In this document: piece by piece, positions 1 to 8,313 of the stretch
Layout: every line of letters begins with the position of its first letter
How positions within the stretch are numbered: the first letter of the stretch is position 1
Assembly: GCF_016758255.1 (NCBI RefSeq)
Contig: NZ_QYAD01000006.1
Coordinates: forward strand, 62,001 to 126,000
Direction: 5' to 3'
Source: Leucobacter chromiireducens subsp. chromiireducens
GTDB lineage: Bacteria > Actinomycetota > Actinomycetes > Actinomycetales > Microbacteriaceae
DNA: 64,000 nucleotides
Notes under the pieces: generated by a model
Databases searched by the model: none
What the model saw: the letters and a program-made list of their open reading frames with translations, nothing else
What the model was told of the DNA's origin: nothing
Program-made: the position numbers and the translations under genes

Positions 1-92
1 GGCGGTACCTGCGAAATCCCGGACGACATCGCACCCGCATCAACACTCACCACGCTCCCTCAACATCCAACCGCACGATGAAAGGACCGCTC

Positions 93-473
93 ATGCGCCA
101 TACACTCTCGAAAATCGCCCTTCCCCTGGCCGCTGGAGCGCTCGCGCTCGGCCTAGCCGCCTGCACCAGCGCACCCACCCCCACGGAAGCCGCCGATATC
201 CCGGCGGACGCCATCATTCTCGATGTGCGCACCCCGGAGGAATACGCGGCAGGGCACCTCGACGGAGCGAAACTGCTCGACTTCACCGCTGGCGAGGTCG
301 CTGAAGCCATTCCGAACCTCGACCCCGACGCGGACTATCTCATTTACTGCCGCTCCGGGAACCGTGCAGGCCAAGCCATCTCTCTCATGGAACAGGCCGG
401 GTTCACCAGTCTCACGAACCTCGGCTCACTCGAACAAGCCGCGGAGGTCACTGGAACCAGCATCGTGCGGTAG
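93..473 (+). CDS. Rhodanese-like domain lipoprotein
   Basis: A 126-residue protein with a lipoprotein signal peptide: hydrophobic stretch at residues 8-23 and lipobox L-A-A-C with the lipidated cysteine at 24. It should sit on the outer face of the membrane. The rest is a single rhodanese domain: the DVRTPEEYAAGHLDGA motif, then an active-site loop C-R-S-G-N-R-A with the catalytic cysteine near residue 86. Such single-domain proteins carry persulfide sulfur or act in redox handling; the substrate is not known. The ATG at 93 is preferred over the in-frame ATG at 78 because AAAGGA lies just upstream of it. It lies next to, but is probably not part of, the recombinase unit that follows. Confidence 0.85.
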   Translation: MRHTLSKIALPLAAGALALGLAACTSAPTPTEAADIPADAIILDVRTPEEYAAGHLDGAKLLDFTAGEVAEAIPNLDPDADYLIYCRSGNRAGQAISLMEQAGFTSLTNLGSLEQAAEVTGTSIVR

Positions 474-820
474 GCACTATTTTCAGGTGCCTACAAGCTA
501 GCGACATCTCTCCGACCTCCTGCCTCAACTGCCGTGAGTTCGGACATGCGCGTCACGCTCTGAGTTCTTCAGGTTCGTGAGGTGCGCTGGGCTTCCACCG
601 CCCGTGAGTTCCCGCTGCTTCAGGGTTCACGATTCGTGAGCCTACGGGGTTTTGTCTCTAGACCCGCATCTAGCTGAGCCGGTTCTCGGCGCTTCTGGCC
701 CGCCGGGCCTGCGGAGGTCTCCACGACAACACAGATCGAGAATCGTGAAGATTGTTCAGGAATTCCGAAGATTTCAGCGTATTCTCGAAATATGATCGCG
801 ATTGCTGAAGACGCGGGACG
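474..820. other. Non-coding region with repeated CGTGAG words upstream of recombinase trio
   Basis: No convincing gene is seen in these 347 bases. The word CGTGAG recurs at least four times (about 531-640), once inside the palindrome TCACGATTCGTGA. The last 80 bases before the recombinase carry direct repeats (listed separately). The region could be the end of the recombinase-bearing element with its binding sites, and the promoter of that unit. The function is inferred from position only. Confidence 0.4.
747..777. repeat. Direct repeats upstream of tyrosine recombinase (candidate recombinase arm sites)
   Basis: GAAGATTGTTCAG (747-759) is followed by GAAGATTTCAG (767-777), about two helical turns apart, and a related word GCTGAAGACG lies closer to the gene. 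Spaced direct repeats beside a recombinase gene are typical of binding sites for the recombinase or its partner. The role is inference. Confidence 0.35.
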
Positions 821-1900
821 ATGAAGCTCGCCGCGGTTCGGAGCATCGGGACTGCCCGCGGGTGGCAGACCGAGGCCGACGCCGCGGATTTCGAGCAAGA
901 AATCATCGACCAGTTCGCGCTCGCGATGGCCGCTGCCGGGCTGAGCGATGGGTACATCTCGCAGTGCCGTTCGGTGGTGTTCGAGTTCCGCCACCACTTC
1001 GGGTTGCCGCTGTGGCAGGCGAAGCCAGCCGATGCGGATGCCTACCTCGCGGGCCTGCGCCGGGCGGGACTCGCCGCCTCGACGCGGGCGAATCGGGCTG
1101 GTGCAATCGCGCAGTTCTACGACTTCACGATCGCCCGCTACCAGGCCGACATCAATGCACTGACGGAGTTCGTGATCGAACAGCCCGTCGACGAGTTCAA
1201 CCGGCAGTCTGGGGCGTCGCTGGGCAAGGTCCGGGTTCCGCCATCTGACGTAGAAGTCGAGAAGCTGTTCACGTCCTGGGGTGCCTCGTTGGAGAGCGAG
1301 CGTCGCTACCTGCCGGCGGCCCGGAACTACTTCGCCGCGTCACTGTGGCGCAGGGTCGGGATCCGCATTACCGAGAGCACGATGCTCGACTTGCGTGACT
1401 GGCGTCCGGACCTCGGTTCGTTGGGAAAGTTGCATGTCCGTTTCGGGAAAGGATCGCGGGGGCGCGGTTCCAAGCAGCGCCTCGTGCCGGCGATCAACGG
1501 GACTGATCGCTTGATCGATTGGTGGCTGGGTGACGTGCGGCATCGATTTGGCGATGACTGGGAGAACCCGGATGCACCGATGATTCCGTCCGAGCGCTTC
1601 GATCCCGAACTCGCACGGTGCTGCCGCGCGAGCGACGATGTCCTGCGCCGCGGGCTGCGGCAGGCAACGATCCGCTTCCTTCCGGCCTGGGACGGCCGAA
1701 TGACCCCACATGTGCTCCGTCACTACTGCGCATCGTCGCTGTATCTCGCGGGCATGGATCTGAAAGCGTTGCAAGAACTTCTCGGGCACCAATGGCTCTC
1801 GACCACAACGCAGTACATACACGTCTCGGATGGGCACGTGGAGGAGTCATGGATGAACGCGAACCAGAGACTTGAAGACCGATTTGAGGGGATGAGCTGA
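821..1900 (+). CDS. Tyrosine recombinase/integrase (first gene of recombinase trio)
   Basis: A 359-residue DNA strand-exchange enzyme of the tyrosine recombinase family. The N-terminal part (about residues 20-110) fits the SAM-like core-binding domain. The catalytic half shows a G-I-R-I-T-E stretch (first Arg), GKGSRGRG..RLVP (beta-hairpin Lys region), HVLRH (His-x-x-Arg) and GHQWLSTTTQY with the nucleophilic Tyr, so all expected catalytic positions appear present. It is followed after four bases by a small Xre-like gene and then a third gene that overlaps the second, so the three are probably one operon. Such trios of integrase, small HTH and large partner recur in actinobacterial mobile elements. 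The target site is not known. Confidence 0.88.
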   Translation: MKLAAVRSIGTARGWQTEADAADFEQEIIDQFALAMAAAGLSDGYISQCRSVVFEFRHHFGLPLWQAKPADADAYLAGLRRAGLAASTRANRAGAIAQFYDFTIARYQADINALTEFVIEQPVDEFNRQSGASLGKVRVPPSDVEVEKLFTSWGASLESERRYLPAARNYFAASLWRRVGIRITESTMLDLRDWRPDLGSLGKLHVRFGKGSRGRGSKQRLVPAINGTDRLIDWWLGDVRHRFGDDWENPDAPMIPSERFDPELARCCRASDDVLRRGLRQATIRFLPAWDGRMTPHVLRHYCASSLYLAGMDLKALQELLGHQWLSTTTQYIHVSDGHVEESWMNANQRLEDRFEGMS

Positions 1901-1904
1901 AGCA

Positions 1905-2231
1905 ATGAAATGGAATCTCCGAGTGCAGGCCGCTGAACGCGGGATCTGGAAGTCCGCCGAGCTACGACGGATGCTCGCGGACGCGGGACTCGAGATCAGT
2001 CTGGGAAAGATGTCGGCCCTCTGGACCGGCACCCCGACCACGATCCGGCTGGACGACCTCGATGTCATCTGCCACGTCCTCGGCTGCCAACCCACCGACC
2101 TCCTCGTCCCCGAACCCGACAAAGTCGCTTCGCAGAAACAGCAGCCCGCAGACAAGGGCGCGGTGAACGACGCACCGGGCGTGGTGAAGCCCCGGTTCGG
2201 ACCGACCGACCGACCAGCACCACCGGTATGA
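1905..2231 (+). CDS. Small Xre/Cro-type helix-turn-helix protein
   Basis: A 108-residue protein whose first 70 residues look like a Cro/C1 helix-turn-helix: a KSAELRRMLADAG helix, a recognition region around SLGKMSALWTG, and the typical end ..LDVICHVLGCQPTDLL. The C-terminal 35 residues are low-complexity and probably disordered. It sits between the recombinase and the zinc-knuckle protein; its stop codon overlaps the next start as ATGA, which implies translational coupling. A role as accessory DNA-binding factor or repressor of the recombination unit is inferred from context. Confidence 0.75.
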   Translation: MKWNLRVQAAERGIWKSAELRRMLADAGLEISLGKMSALWTGTPTTIRLDDLDVICHVLGCQPTDLLVPEPDKVASQKQQPADKGAVNDAPGVVKPRFGPTDRPAPPV

Positions 2232-3976
2232 GTCCCGCCCGCGGCCGGGACGGGCCGCTCAGCCCACCCTTGGCCTGCACCGCGTGCGGGGTCAATCCGG
2301 CCGCGTGGCTCACGCCCCGAGTCGACTACTGCTACGACTGCCTCCCGGGCGGCCCCTTCACGCCACCGCCCTGCCGGAAGTGCGGGTCAGCGAGCTACTA
2401 CAGCCAGGGGCTCTGCGCGCACTGCCATCCCGGCAGCCCGGGTTTCGTCGGCTCCTGCCGAGACTGCCTCGCCTACGGCGTCTATCGGCAGCACAACTGG
2501 CGTTGCTGGAAGTGCCGATGGTGGTTCCAGCACTACCCCCTAGGCGAGTGCTCCTCCTGTCACCGCACGGTCACGACCGGCGAGCAAGGCTACTGCCGGC
2601 TCTGCCTGGAGACCGCCCGCTACCACCAACAGCCCGGCGAACCACTCGATCTCGGCGCCGCACAGAAGTGGGGACAGCAACTCTTCTTCGCGTCGATGAA
2701 CGACCCTCGCCGACCTGCCGCGCTCCGAACGCGGCCAGCGATGGGCATCGCCGAGGCGCTACTCCTCATCAACGCGCCGCCACCGCCCGAGAGCACCCAG
2801 CAGGTCCTCTTCCACGTCGACCCCGACCCCGAGTTGCTGCGGCAGCGAGCGAACGAGGTCGCCCATCGCGACATCACCTCCCGAACCGAGCACTTCCTCA
2901 CCGCCCGCGCCAGCGAGTACGCCTGGAGCAAACGGCAGACGAATCAGGTTCGGCGCACCCTCAAGGTCCTGCAACTCGTGTTCCCCGGCGCGAACCTCCA
3001 GTTCCGGGCATCCGACATTCTCGCGCTACGCAGCTACAACGACCACAACGTCCGCTCCACGATCGAAGTCCTCGAAGACGCCGGCCTCCTCATCGATGAC
3101 CGGGCCCCCAGCTTCGACCTGCTCTTCGCGCGCAAGACGGTGGATATCCCGGACCCGATGCGCACCCAACTCGAGCTCTGGCGAACCATCATGGTGAACG
3201 GGTCATCGAAGCCACCGCGCAGGCAGCCCCGCGAAGCATCGACAGTCAAGGCCCAGATGTACGGCATCCTCCCGGCCGTGACCACCTGGGCCGAGAATGG
3301 GCACACGAGCTTCGCCGAGATCAGCACCGACGACATCCGTGCCGTGCTGCCCGACGAGCCATCAGCACGGCACCTCATGCTGCTCGGCCTACGCACGTTG
3401 TTCAGCATCCTGCACGGGCAGAAGCAGATCTTCCACGACCCCACGAAGCGAATCCCGCTACGTCCAGCGAAGCGCAACGCACCGCTCCCGATGCACCCGA
3501 ACTCGATCCGCGACGCCCTCACGAGTCCCGACCCAGCAGTCGCGTTCGCCGTCTCCCTCGTCGCGTTCCACGCGCTCACGACCCGGCAAGTCCAGCATCT
3601 GCTCCTGACCGACGTCGCCGACGGACGCCTCACCATGCCAGACGGCCGCATCATCCCGCTCGCGAAACCCGTGCTCGTGCGGCTCACGGCGTGGCTCGAC
3701 CACCGCACCCGAAGATGGCCCGAGACGCGGAACCCGTATCTGCTCGTGACTCAGCAGACCGGACCCAGGCTCACCCCGCCCGGCCGCAACTTCCCCTGGA
3801 AGAAGGCCGGAATCTCCGCTCAGTCGCTCCGCACCGACCGCATCCTCTACGAGATCGAGCAGACCGGTGGAGACGTTCGTCGGGTCTGCGACCTCTTCGG
3901 CATCACCATCGCCACCGCCCTCCACTACGCCCGCACCGTCGCGGACCCGCCCAACACCACGGTCGACAGCGCATAG
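2228..3976 (+). CDS. Zinc-knuckle protein with degenerate tyrosine-recombinase-like C-terminus
   Basis: A 582-residue protein of unknown function. The first ~135 residues contain eight CxxC pairs (CTAC, CYDC, CRKC, CAHC, CRDC, CWKC, CSSC, CRLC), enough for about four zinc ribbons. Residues ~220-330 are helical and the last ~220 residues resemble a tyrosine recombinase: a SAM-like region (TVKAQMYGILPAVTTWAENG), a catalytic-domain-like section, and at the place of the His-x-x-Arg/Tyr region the sequence RTDRILYEIEQTGGDVRRV followed by LFGITIATALHYA. The canonical HxLRH box is absent. It may be a catalytically dead partner of the upstream recombinase that binds DNA through its zinc part. It is coupled to the previous gene by an ATGA overlap. 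The function is inference. Confidence 0.7.
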   Translation: MSPARGRDGPLSPPLACTACGVNPAAWLTPRVDYCYDCLPGGPFTPPPCRKCGSASYYSQGLCAHCHPGSPGFVGSCRDCLAYGVYRQHNWRCWKCRWWFQHYPLGECSSCHRTVTTGEQGYCRLCLETARYHQQPGEPLDLGAAQKWGQQLFFASMNDPRRPAALRTRPAMGIAEALLLINAPPPPESTQQVLFHVDPDPELLRQRANEVAHRDITSRTEHFLTARASEYAWSKRQTNQVRRTLKVLQLVFPGANLQFRASDILALRSYNDHNVRSTIEVLEDAGLLIDDRAPSFDLLFARKTVDIPDPMRTQLELWRTIMVNGSSKPPRRQPREASTVKAQMYGILPAVTTWAENGHTSFAEISTDDIRAVLPDEPSARHLMLLGLRTLFSILHGQKQIFHDPTKRIPLRPAKRNAPLPMHPNSIRDALTSPDPAVAFAVSLVAFHALTTRQVQHLLLTDVADGRLTMPDGRIIPLAKPVLVRLTAWLDHRTRRWPETRNPYLLVTQQTGPRLTPPGRNFPWKKAGISAQSLRTDRILYEIEQTGGDVRRVCDLFGITIATALHYARTVADPPNTTVDSA

Positions 3977-4041
3977 CCGCCGCTGAAGGTGAACCTTCGG
4001 CAAACACTGGCCCTCAAGCGGCTCCTCGACTTGCCGACTAA

Positions 4042-4063
4042 TTCGATACACGTCAATATAGAA
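4042..4063. promoter_or_regulatory. Candidate ArsR operator/promoter of first ars cassette
   Basis: A 22-base imperfect dyad with left arm TTCGATAC and right arm ATATAGAA separated by six bases. The same arrangement (TTCGATAT / ATATAGAA) lies upstream of the second trxB on the other strand at 49197-49218. The right arm contains TATAGA three bases before the trxB ATG, which suits a -10 element and a leaderless transcript. Binding by the ArsR-ArsC fusion encoded in the same operon is inferred. Confidence 0.55.
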
Positions 4064-4065
4064 GT

Positions 4066-5040
4066 ATGTCGAATCAAGAAGTCGAACTGATCATTGTCGG
4101 ATCCGGCCCCGCCGGGTACACCGCGGCGGTCTATGCCGCGCGTGCGGGTCTCGCGCCGGTCGTGATCGCGGGCTCAGTGACCGCGGGCGGTGCGTTGATG
4201 ACGACGACCGAGGTCGAGAACTTCCCAGGCTTCGTCGATGGCGTGCAGGGCCCGGAGCTGATGGAGGCGATGCGGGCGCAAGCGGAGCGGTTCGGCGCCG
4301 AGATCGTCTACGACGACGCGACCCGCCTCGATCTCGACGGCGACGTGAAGACCATCGAGACCGGCGCCGACGCGACGTACCGCGCGCGGGCGGTGGTACT
4401 GACGATGGGATCCGCCTACCGCAAGCTCGGCCTCCCCGAGGAAGAGCGCCTGTCGGGGCACGGAGTGTCCTGGTGCGCGACCTGCGACGGGTTCTTCTTC
4501 CGCGAGCAGGAGATCGTCGTGGTCGGCGGCGGGGACTCCGCGATGGAGGAGGCCCTGTTCCTCACCCGGTTCGCATCGAAAGTCACCGTCGTGCACCGCC
4601 GGGACGAGTTCCGGGCGTCGAGAATCATGGCACAGCGCGTGCTGGACGACCCGAAGATCGAGGTCGCCTGGAACAGCGAGGTCGCCGCGATCCTCGGCGA
4701 CGAGCAGGTCACCGGGCTCACGCTGCGCGACACGATCACCGGGGCTGAGCGCACGCTCGACGCGACGGGGGTGTTCGTCGCGATCGGTCACGACCCGCGC
4801 TCCGAGCTCGTGACCGGGCAGGTCGACACCGACGCGGACGGGTACGTGCGAGTCGCGCACCCGTCAACGCGGACAAACCTGGCCGGGGTGTTCGCAGCCG
4901 GGGACCTCGTCGACCACACATACCGGCAGGCGATCACGGCCGCAGGCACCGGTTGCGCGGCCGCGCAGGACGCCCAGCACTACCTGTCGAACCTCGCACC
5001 CGCCACCCCTTCCGAGCCCGTTCGGGAGGTCTCCGCATGA
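4066..5040 (+). CDS. trxB: Thioredoxin-disulfide reductase, ars cassette 1
   Basis: A 324-residue NADPH-dependent flavoenzyme that reduces thioredoxin. It shows the FAD-binding [10 protein letters not shown] near the N-terminus, the redox pair C-A-T-C at residues 137-140, the NADPH-binding [13 protein letters not shown], and the C-terminal FAD motif [20 protein letters not shown]. It heads a five-gene operon (trxB-trxA-acr3-arsRC-arsC) with ATGA overlaps, so it most likely supplies electrons to the thioredoxin-coupled arsenate reductase. No ribosome binding site precedes the ATG; a leaderless mRNA starting at the operator is likely. A close paralogue sits at 48208-49194. Confidence 0.95.
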   Translation: MSNQEVELIIVGSGPAGYTAAVYAARAGLAPVVIAGSVTAGGALMTTTEVENFPGFVDGVQGPELMEAMRAQAERFGAEIVYDDATRLDLDGDVKTIETGADATYRARAVVLTMGSAYRKLGLPEEERLSGHGVSWCATCDGFFFREQEIVVVGGGDSAMEEALFLTRFASKVTVVHRRDEFRASRIMAQRVLDDPKIEVAWNSEVAAILGDEQVTGLTLRDTITGAERTLDATGVFVAIGHDPRSELVTGQVDTDADGYVRVAHPSTRTNLAGVFAAGDLVDHTYRQAITAAGTGCAAAQDAQHYLSNLAPATPSEPVREVSA

Positions 5041-5363
5041 GCACCGTCACTCCCGTCACCGACACCACCTTCCAGGCGGAGGTGCTCGAGTCCGAGCTGC
5101 CCGTCGTGGTCGACATTTGGGCGACCTGGTGCGGCCCGTGCAAGGCGATCGCCCCGATCCTGGACCAGCTCGCCAGCGAGTACGCGGGCCGGGTGAAGAT
5201 CGTGAAGGTCGACGCCGACCAGAACCCCCAGACCGTAACCGCGGCCGGCGTGACCTCGATCCCGACCCTCGGCTTCTACCGGAACGGGGAACGTGTCGAC
5301 GTGCTGATCGGCGCGCACCCGAAACCCGTCTACATCGCGAAGATCGAGGAGCTGCTCGCATGA
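5037..5363 (+). CDS. trxA: Thioredoxin, ars cassette 1
   Basis: A 108-residue canonical thioredoxin with the active site W-C-G-P-C (Cys32/Cys35) and the cis-proline region [12 protein letters not shown]. The ATG at 5037 overlaps the trxB stop as ATGA and gives normal thioredoxin length. It probably recycles the arsenate reductase encoded downstream, taking electrons from TrxB. The second ars cassette of the window has no trxA, so this protein, or the chromosomal one, may serve both. Confidence 0.95.
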   Translation: MSTVTPVTDTTFQAEVLESELPVVVDIWATWCGPCKAIAPILDQLASEYAGRVKIVKVDADQNPQTVTAAGVTSIPTLGFYRNGERVDVLIGAHPKPVYIAKIEELLA

Positions 5364-6448
5364 CCGGCGCCCTGACCCGTACCGCCCCGAAGCGGCTCTC
5401 CACCCTCGACAAGTGGCTGCCGCTGTGGATCGGCCTCGCGATGGTCGCAGGCCTCCTGCTCGGCCGTTTCGTGCCCGCACTTTCAGATGCGCTCTCGGCG
5501 ATGGAGGTCGGCGGGATCTCGATTCCCATCGGGCTGGGCCTGCTGGTGATGATGTATCCGGTGCTCGCGAAGGTCCGCTACGACAAGGTCGCCGCCGTCA
5601 CCGGAGACAAGAAGCTTCTCGTCTCCTCGCTCGTGCTGAACTGGCTCGTCGGCCCCGCGGTCATGTTCGCTCTTGCGTGGATCTTCCTGCCCGATCTGCC
5701 GGAGTACCGGACCGGGCTGATCATCGTGGGTCTCGCCCGCTGCATCGCGATGGTGGTCATCTGGAACGACCTCGCGTGCGGTGACCGTGAGGCGACTGCG
5801 GTGCTGGTCGCGATCAACTCGGTCTTCCAAGTCGTCATGTTCGCAGTGCTGGGCTGGTTCTACCTGACCTTGCTGCCGGGCTGGCTGGGGCTGGATACAC
5901 AAGGGCTGGAGATTTCGGTCTGGCAGATCGCATTGAACGTGCTCGTGTTCCTCGGCATCCCGCTCATCGCGGGCTTCGCCTCCCGCTTCATCGGTGAGAA
6001 GCGCAAGGGGCGCGACTGGTACGAGGAGAAGTTCCTCCCGAAGATCGGACCGTGGGCGCTGTACGGTCTGCTGTTCACCATCGTGCTGCTGTTCGCACTG
6101 CAAGGTGAGCAAGTCACCTCCCACCCGATGGACGTCGCCCGTATCGCGCTGCCGCTGCTGGTCTACTTCGCGCTGATGTGGTTCGCGGGCATCCTCCTCG
6201 GGAAGGCCCTCGGCCTGGGCTATGCCCGGTCGACAACGCTCGCGTTCACTGCCGCTGGCAACAACTTCGAGCTCGCGATCGCTGTCGCGATCGGAACCTT
6301 CGGCGCCACGTCCGGGCAAGCGCTGGCCGGTGTCGTCGGCCCGCTCATCGAGGTGCCAGTGCTCGTGGCCCTGGTCTACGTCTCGCTCTGGGCTGCGCGA
6401 GCCTGGTTTCACACCAACCCTTACGCTACCGAATCGAGGACGTCATGA
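5360..6448 (+). CDS. acr3: ACR3-type arsenite efflux permease, cassette 1
   Basis: A 362-residue membrane protein with about ten hydrophobic segments, a member of the ACR3 (BASS superfamily) arsenite/proton antiporters. The family's conserved cysteine is seen in [15 protein letters not shown] (about residue 128) and the conserved glutamate in [15 protein letters not shown] (about 304). The ATG at 5360 overlaps the trxA stop as ATGA. It exports the arsenite made by the downstream arsenate reductases. It is closely similar to the copy at 47114-48211 but has many silent differences. Confidence 0.95.
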   Translation: MTGALTRTAPKRLSTLDKWLPLWIGLAMVAGLLLGRFVPALSDALSAMEVGGISIPIGLGLLVMMYPVLAKVRYDKVAAVTGDKKLLVSSLVLNWLVGPAVMFALAWIFLPDLPEYRTGLIIVGLARCIAMVVIWNDLACGDREATAVLVAINSVFQVVMFAVLGWFYLTLLPGWLGLDTQGLEISVWQIALNVLVFLGIPLIAGFASRFIGEKRKGRDWYEEKFLPKIGPWALYGLLFTIVLLFALQGEQVTSHPMDVARIALPLLVYFALMWFAGILLGKALGLGYARSTTLAFTAAGNNFELAIAVAIGTFGATSGQALAGVVGPLIEVPVLVALVYVSLWAARAWFHTNPYATESRTS

Positions 6449-7452
6449 CCGACACTACCGTCATCGCCGACGCCGACGCATGCGCTCCTTCCGCATCGCA
6501 CGCGATCGGCGCCGAGACCGCGACCACCGTGGCCGGGGCACTGAAGGCGCTCGCTGACCCGCTGCGGTTGCGGATGCTGTCGGCGATCGCGAACGGGCCG
6601 CGCGGCGAGTCCTGCGTGTGCGACCTCGCGGAGCTGGCCGAGGTGTCTCAGCCCACCGTCTCCCACCATCTAAAGGTGCTGAAGGAGACCGGGATGCTGC
6701 TGTCGGAGCGGCGCGGCACCTGGGTTTGGTACCGGATCGCCCCAGGCAAACAGCGCGCCGTCGCCGCCCTCCTCGATGCCTTCGCACCGGCTGCAGTTTC
6801 CGGTGAGCCTGAGAGCCCCTCCGAACGAGCCGAAGCGCTGCAGCAGATGGACGCCCGGGTCACCCGCCTCGCCGACGAGCTCGCGGATGAACTGACCGGA
6901 CTGAGCAGGGATCTCGTGATCGCGATCGTGCGCGAGTCCTACGCGGGGCTCGTGCGGTCGGCAAAGCTGACGCAGCACATGATCCCGCTGACCGAACGGT
7001 TCGCTCGGCAGCGTCTCACCGACCTGGCCAAGGATCGCTCCTCTGGGGTGCCGCAAGTGCTGTTCGTCTGCGTACAGAACGCAGGACGATCCCAGCTCGC
7101 CGCCGCCATCGTCAACCAGCTCGCTGACGGTACCGTCATCGCACGGTCGGCGGGCTCCACCCCTGCGTCGGAGGTGCACCCGCACGTGCGCTCTCTGCTC
7201 ACCGAGATCGAGGGCGAGCAGGAGGCTGAGACGGCGTTCCCGAAGCCGCTCACCGATGACGCCGTGCGCGCGGCCGACGTGGTGATCACGATGGGCTGCG
7301 GCGACGTATGCCCGATCATCCCCGGTGTCCGCTACGAGGACTGGGCCGTGGGCGACCCGGCTCTTGCCTCCCCCGAAGGGATCGAAGCAATCCGCGACGA
7401 TATCGAGGCCCGGGTTCGTGGCCTCCTCACTACTCTCACCAGCCAAGCATGA
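6445..7452 (+). CDS. ArsR-ArsC fusion: arsenic-responsive repressor joined to LMW-phosphatase-type arsenate reductase
   Basis: A 335-residue three-part protein. Residues ~25-115 form an ArsR winged helix with the metalloid-binding E-S-C-V-C-D-L motif (cysteines near 56 and 58) and recognition helix SQPTVSHHLKVLK. Residues ~125-195 are a helical linker domain. Residues ~200-335 are a low-molecular-weight-phosphatase fold with the P-loop C-V-Q-N-A-G-R-S and the Asp motif YEDWAVGDP. It should repress the operon and sense As(III), and may also reduce arsenate. The ATG overlaps the acr3 stop (ATGA). Both catalytic and sensor residues look intact. A second copy lies at 46101-47117. Confidence 0.9.
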   Translation: MTDTTVIADADACAPSASHAIGAETATTVAGALKALADPLRLRMLSAIANGPRGESCVCDLAELAEVSQPTVSHHLKVLKETGMLLSERRGTWVWYRIAPGKQRAVAALLDAFAPAAVSGEPESPSERAEALQQMDARVTRLADELADELTGLSRDLVIAIVRESYAGLVRSAKLTQHMIPLTERFARQRLTDLAKDRSSGVPQVLFVCVQNAGRSQLAAAIVNQLADGTVIARSAGSTPASEVHPHVRSLLTEIEGEQEAETAFPKPLTDDAVRAADVVITMGCGDVCPIIPGVRYEDWAVGDPALASPEGIEAIRDDIEARVRGLLTTLTSQA

Positions 7453-7463
7453 AGGAAACAAGA

Positions 7464-7871
7464 ATGACCGAAACCCAGAAGCCCTCCGTCTTGTTCGTCT
7501 GCGTGCACAACGCGGGCCGCTCGCAGATGGCCGCCGGCTACCTCCGCCACCTCGCGGGCGACCGCGTCGAGGTCCGCTCGGCCGGGTCCATGCCCGCTGA
7601 ACAGATCAACCCGGTCGCGGTCGAGGCGATGCGCGAAGAGGGCATCGACATCACCGCCGAGGCGCCGAAGGTCCTCACCACTGAGGCCGTGCAGGACTCG
7701 GATGTCGTGATCACGATGGGATGCGGGGACGCCTGCCCGTTCTTCCCGGGCAAGCGCTACGAGGACTGGAAGCTCGACGACCCAGCCGGGCAAGGCATCG
7801 AGTCGGTGCGCCCGATCCGAGACGACATCAGGGGCCGCATCGAGACCCTTCTCGCAGAACTGCTCGTCTGA
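7464..7871 (+). CDS. arsC: Arsenate reductase (LMW-phosphatase fold), cassette 1
   Basis: A 135-residue stand-alone arsenate reductase. The P-loop is C13-V-H-N-A-G-R19-S, the pair of resolving cysteines is in GCGDACPFFPG, and the catalytic Asp is in YEDWKLDDP. The extra cysteine pair suits thioredoxin-type recycling, which matches trxB/trxA in the same operon. I chose ATG 7464 because AAGGA lies 7 bases upstream; an in-frame ATG at 7449 overlaps the previous stop and is less likely. It is the last gene of the operon and is followed by a strong hairpin. Confidence 0.93.
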   Translation: MTETQKPSVLFVCVHNAGRSQMAAGYLRHLAGDRVEVRSAGSMPAEQINPVAVEAMREEGIDITAEAPKVLTTEAVQDSDVVITMGCGDACPFFPGKRYEDWKLDDPAGQGIESVRPIRDDIRGRIETLLAELLV

Positions 7872-7886
7872 GAAGCTACGAGCACC

Positions 7887-7918
7887 GGAGGGGCAGAAGC
7901 CAATGGCCCTGCCCCTCC
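7887..7918. terminator. Bidirectional hairpin between arsC and the convergent metal operon
   Basis: A perfect 10-base inverted repeat, GGAGGGGCAG (7887-7896) and CTGCCCCTCC (7909-7918), lies between two convergent operons. No long T-run follows, which is common for actinobacterial terminators. Confidence 0.65.
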
Positions 7919-8004
7919 ACTGTGTTTCTGGGTTCTCGATCTCTGCGGCGAACACCGTTGTGCCGTGGTGTGACCCAGTGATCGCGTCACCGATCATTCC
8001 CTCT

Positions 8005-8313
8005 CTATCGAGATGCGCCCCGCAGCGCTGCTTCGATTTGCTCCGGTGTGGGCGCTCCGGCAAACCCGCTCTCGGTCGCGTAGACCCGGCATGCGAGCGA
8101 GCGAACCGGGGCCGTCGGGAACAAGTCGACGCCATCGACGAGGATCGTGGGCGACCCTCCGAACTGAGTGCTCGCCGCCTCTGCCTCCGTCCGGATCGTC
8201 ACCACCTCGACAGGAACGCCCCCAAGCCCGAGAGCGTCCAGCGCCGCGCGTGCGTTGGCTTCGGCGATGTCCGTGTTCGGGCAGTCGACGATGTGCAGCA
8301 ATTCGACCTTCAT
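8005..8313 (-). CDS. Small thioredoxin-fold protein of the metal-resistance operon
   Basis: A 102-residue protein starting MKVELLHIVDCPNTD, a pattern (beta strand, then a single Cys in D-C-P-N) seen in small thioredoxin-like proteins found with metal-resistance genes. A cis-proline-like GGSPTILVDGVDLFP follows. Only one cysteine occupies the CxxC position, so disulfide exchange may be monothiol, or the protein may bind metal. The start overlaps the lspA stop as ATGA, placing it last in the cmtR-ATPase-lspA operon. The function is inferred. Confidence 0.7.
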   Translation of the reverse strand: MKVELLHIVDCPNTDIAEANARAALDALGLGGVPVEVVTIRTEAEAASTQFGGSPTILVDGVDLFPTAPVRSLACRVYATESGFAGAPTPEQIEAALRGASR

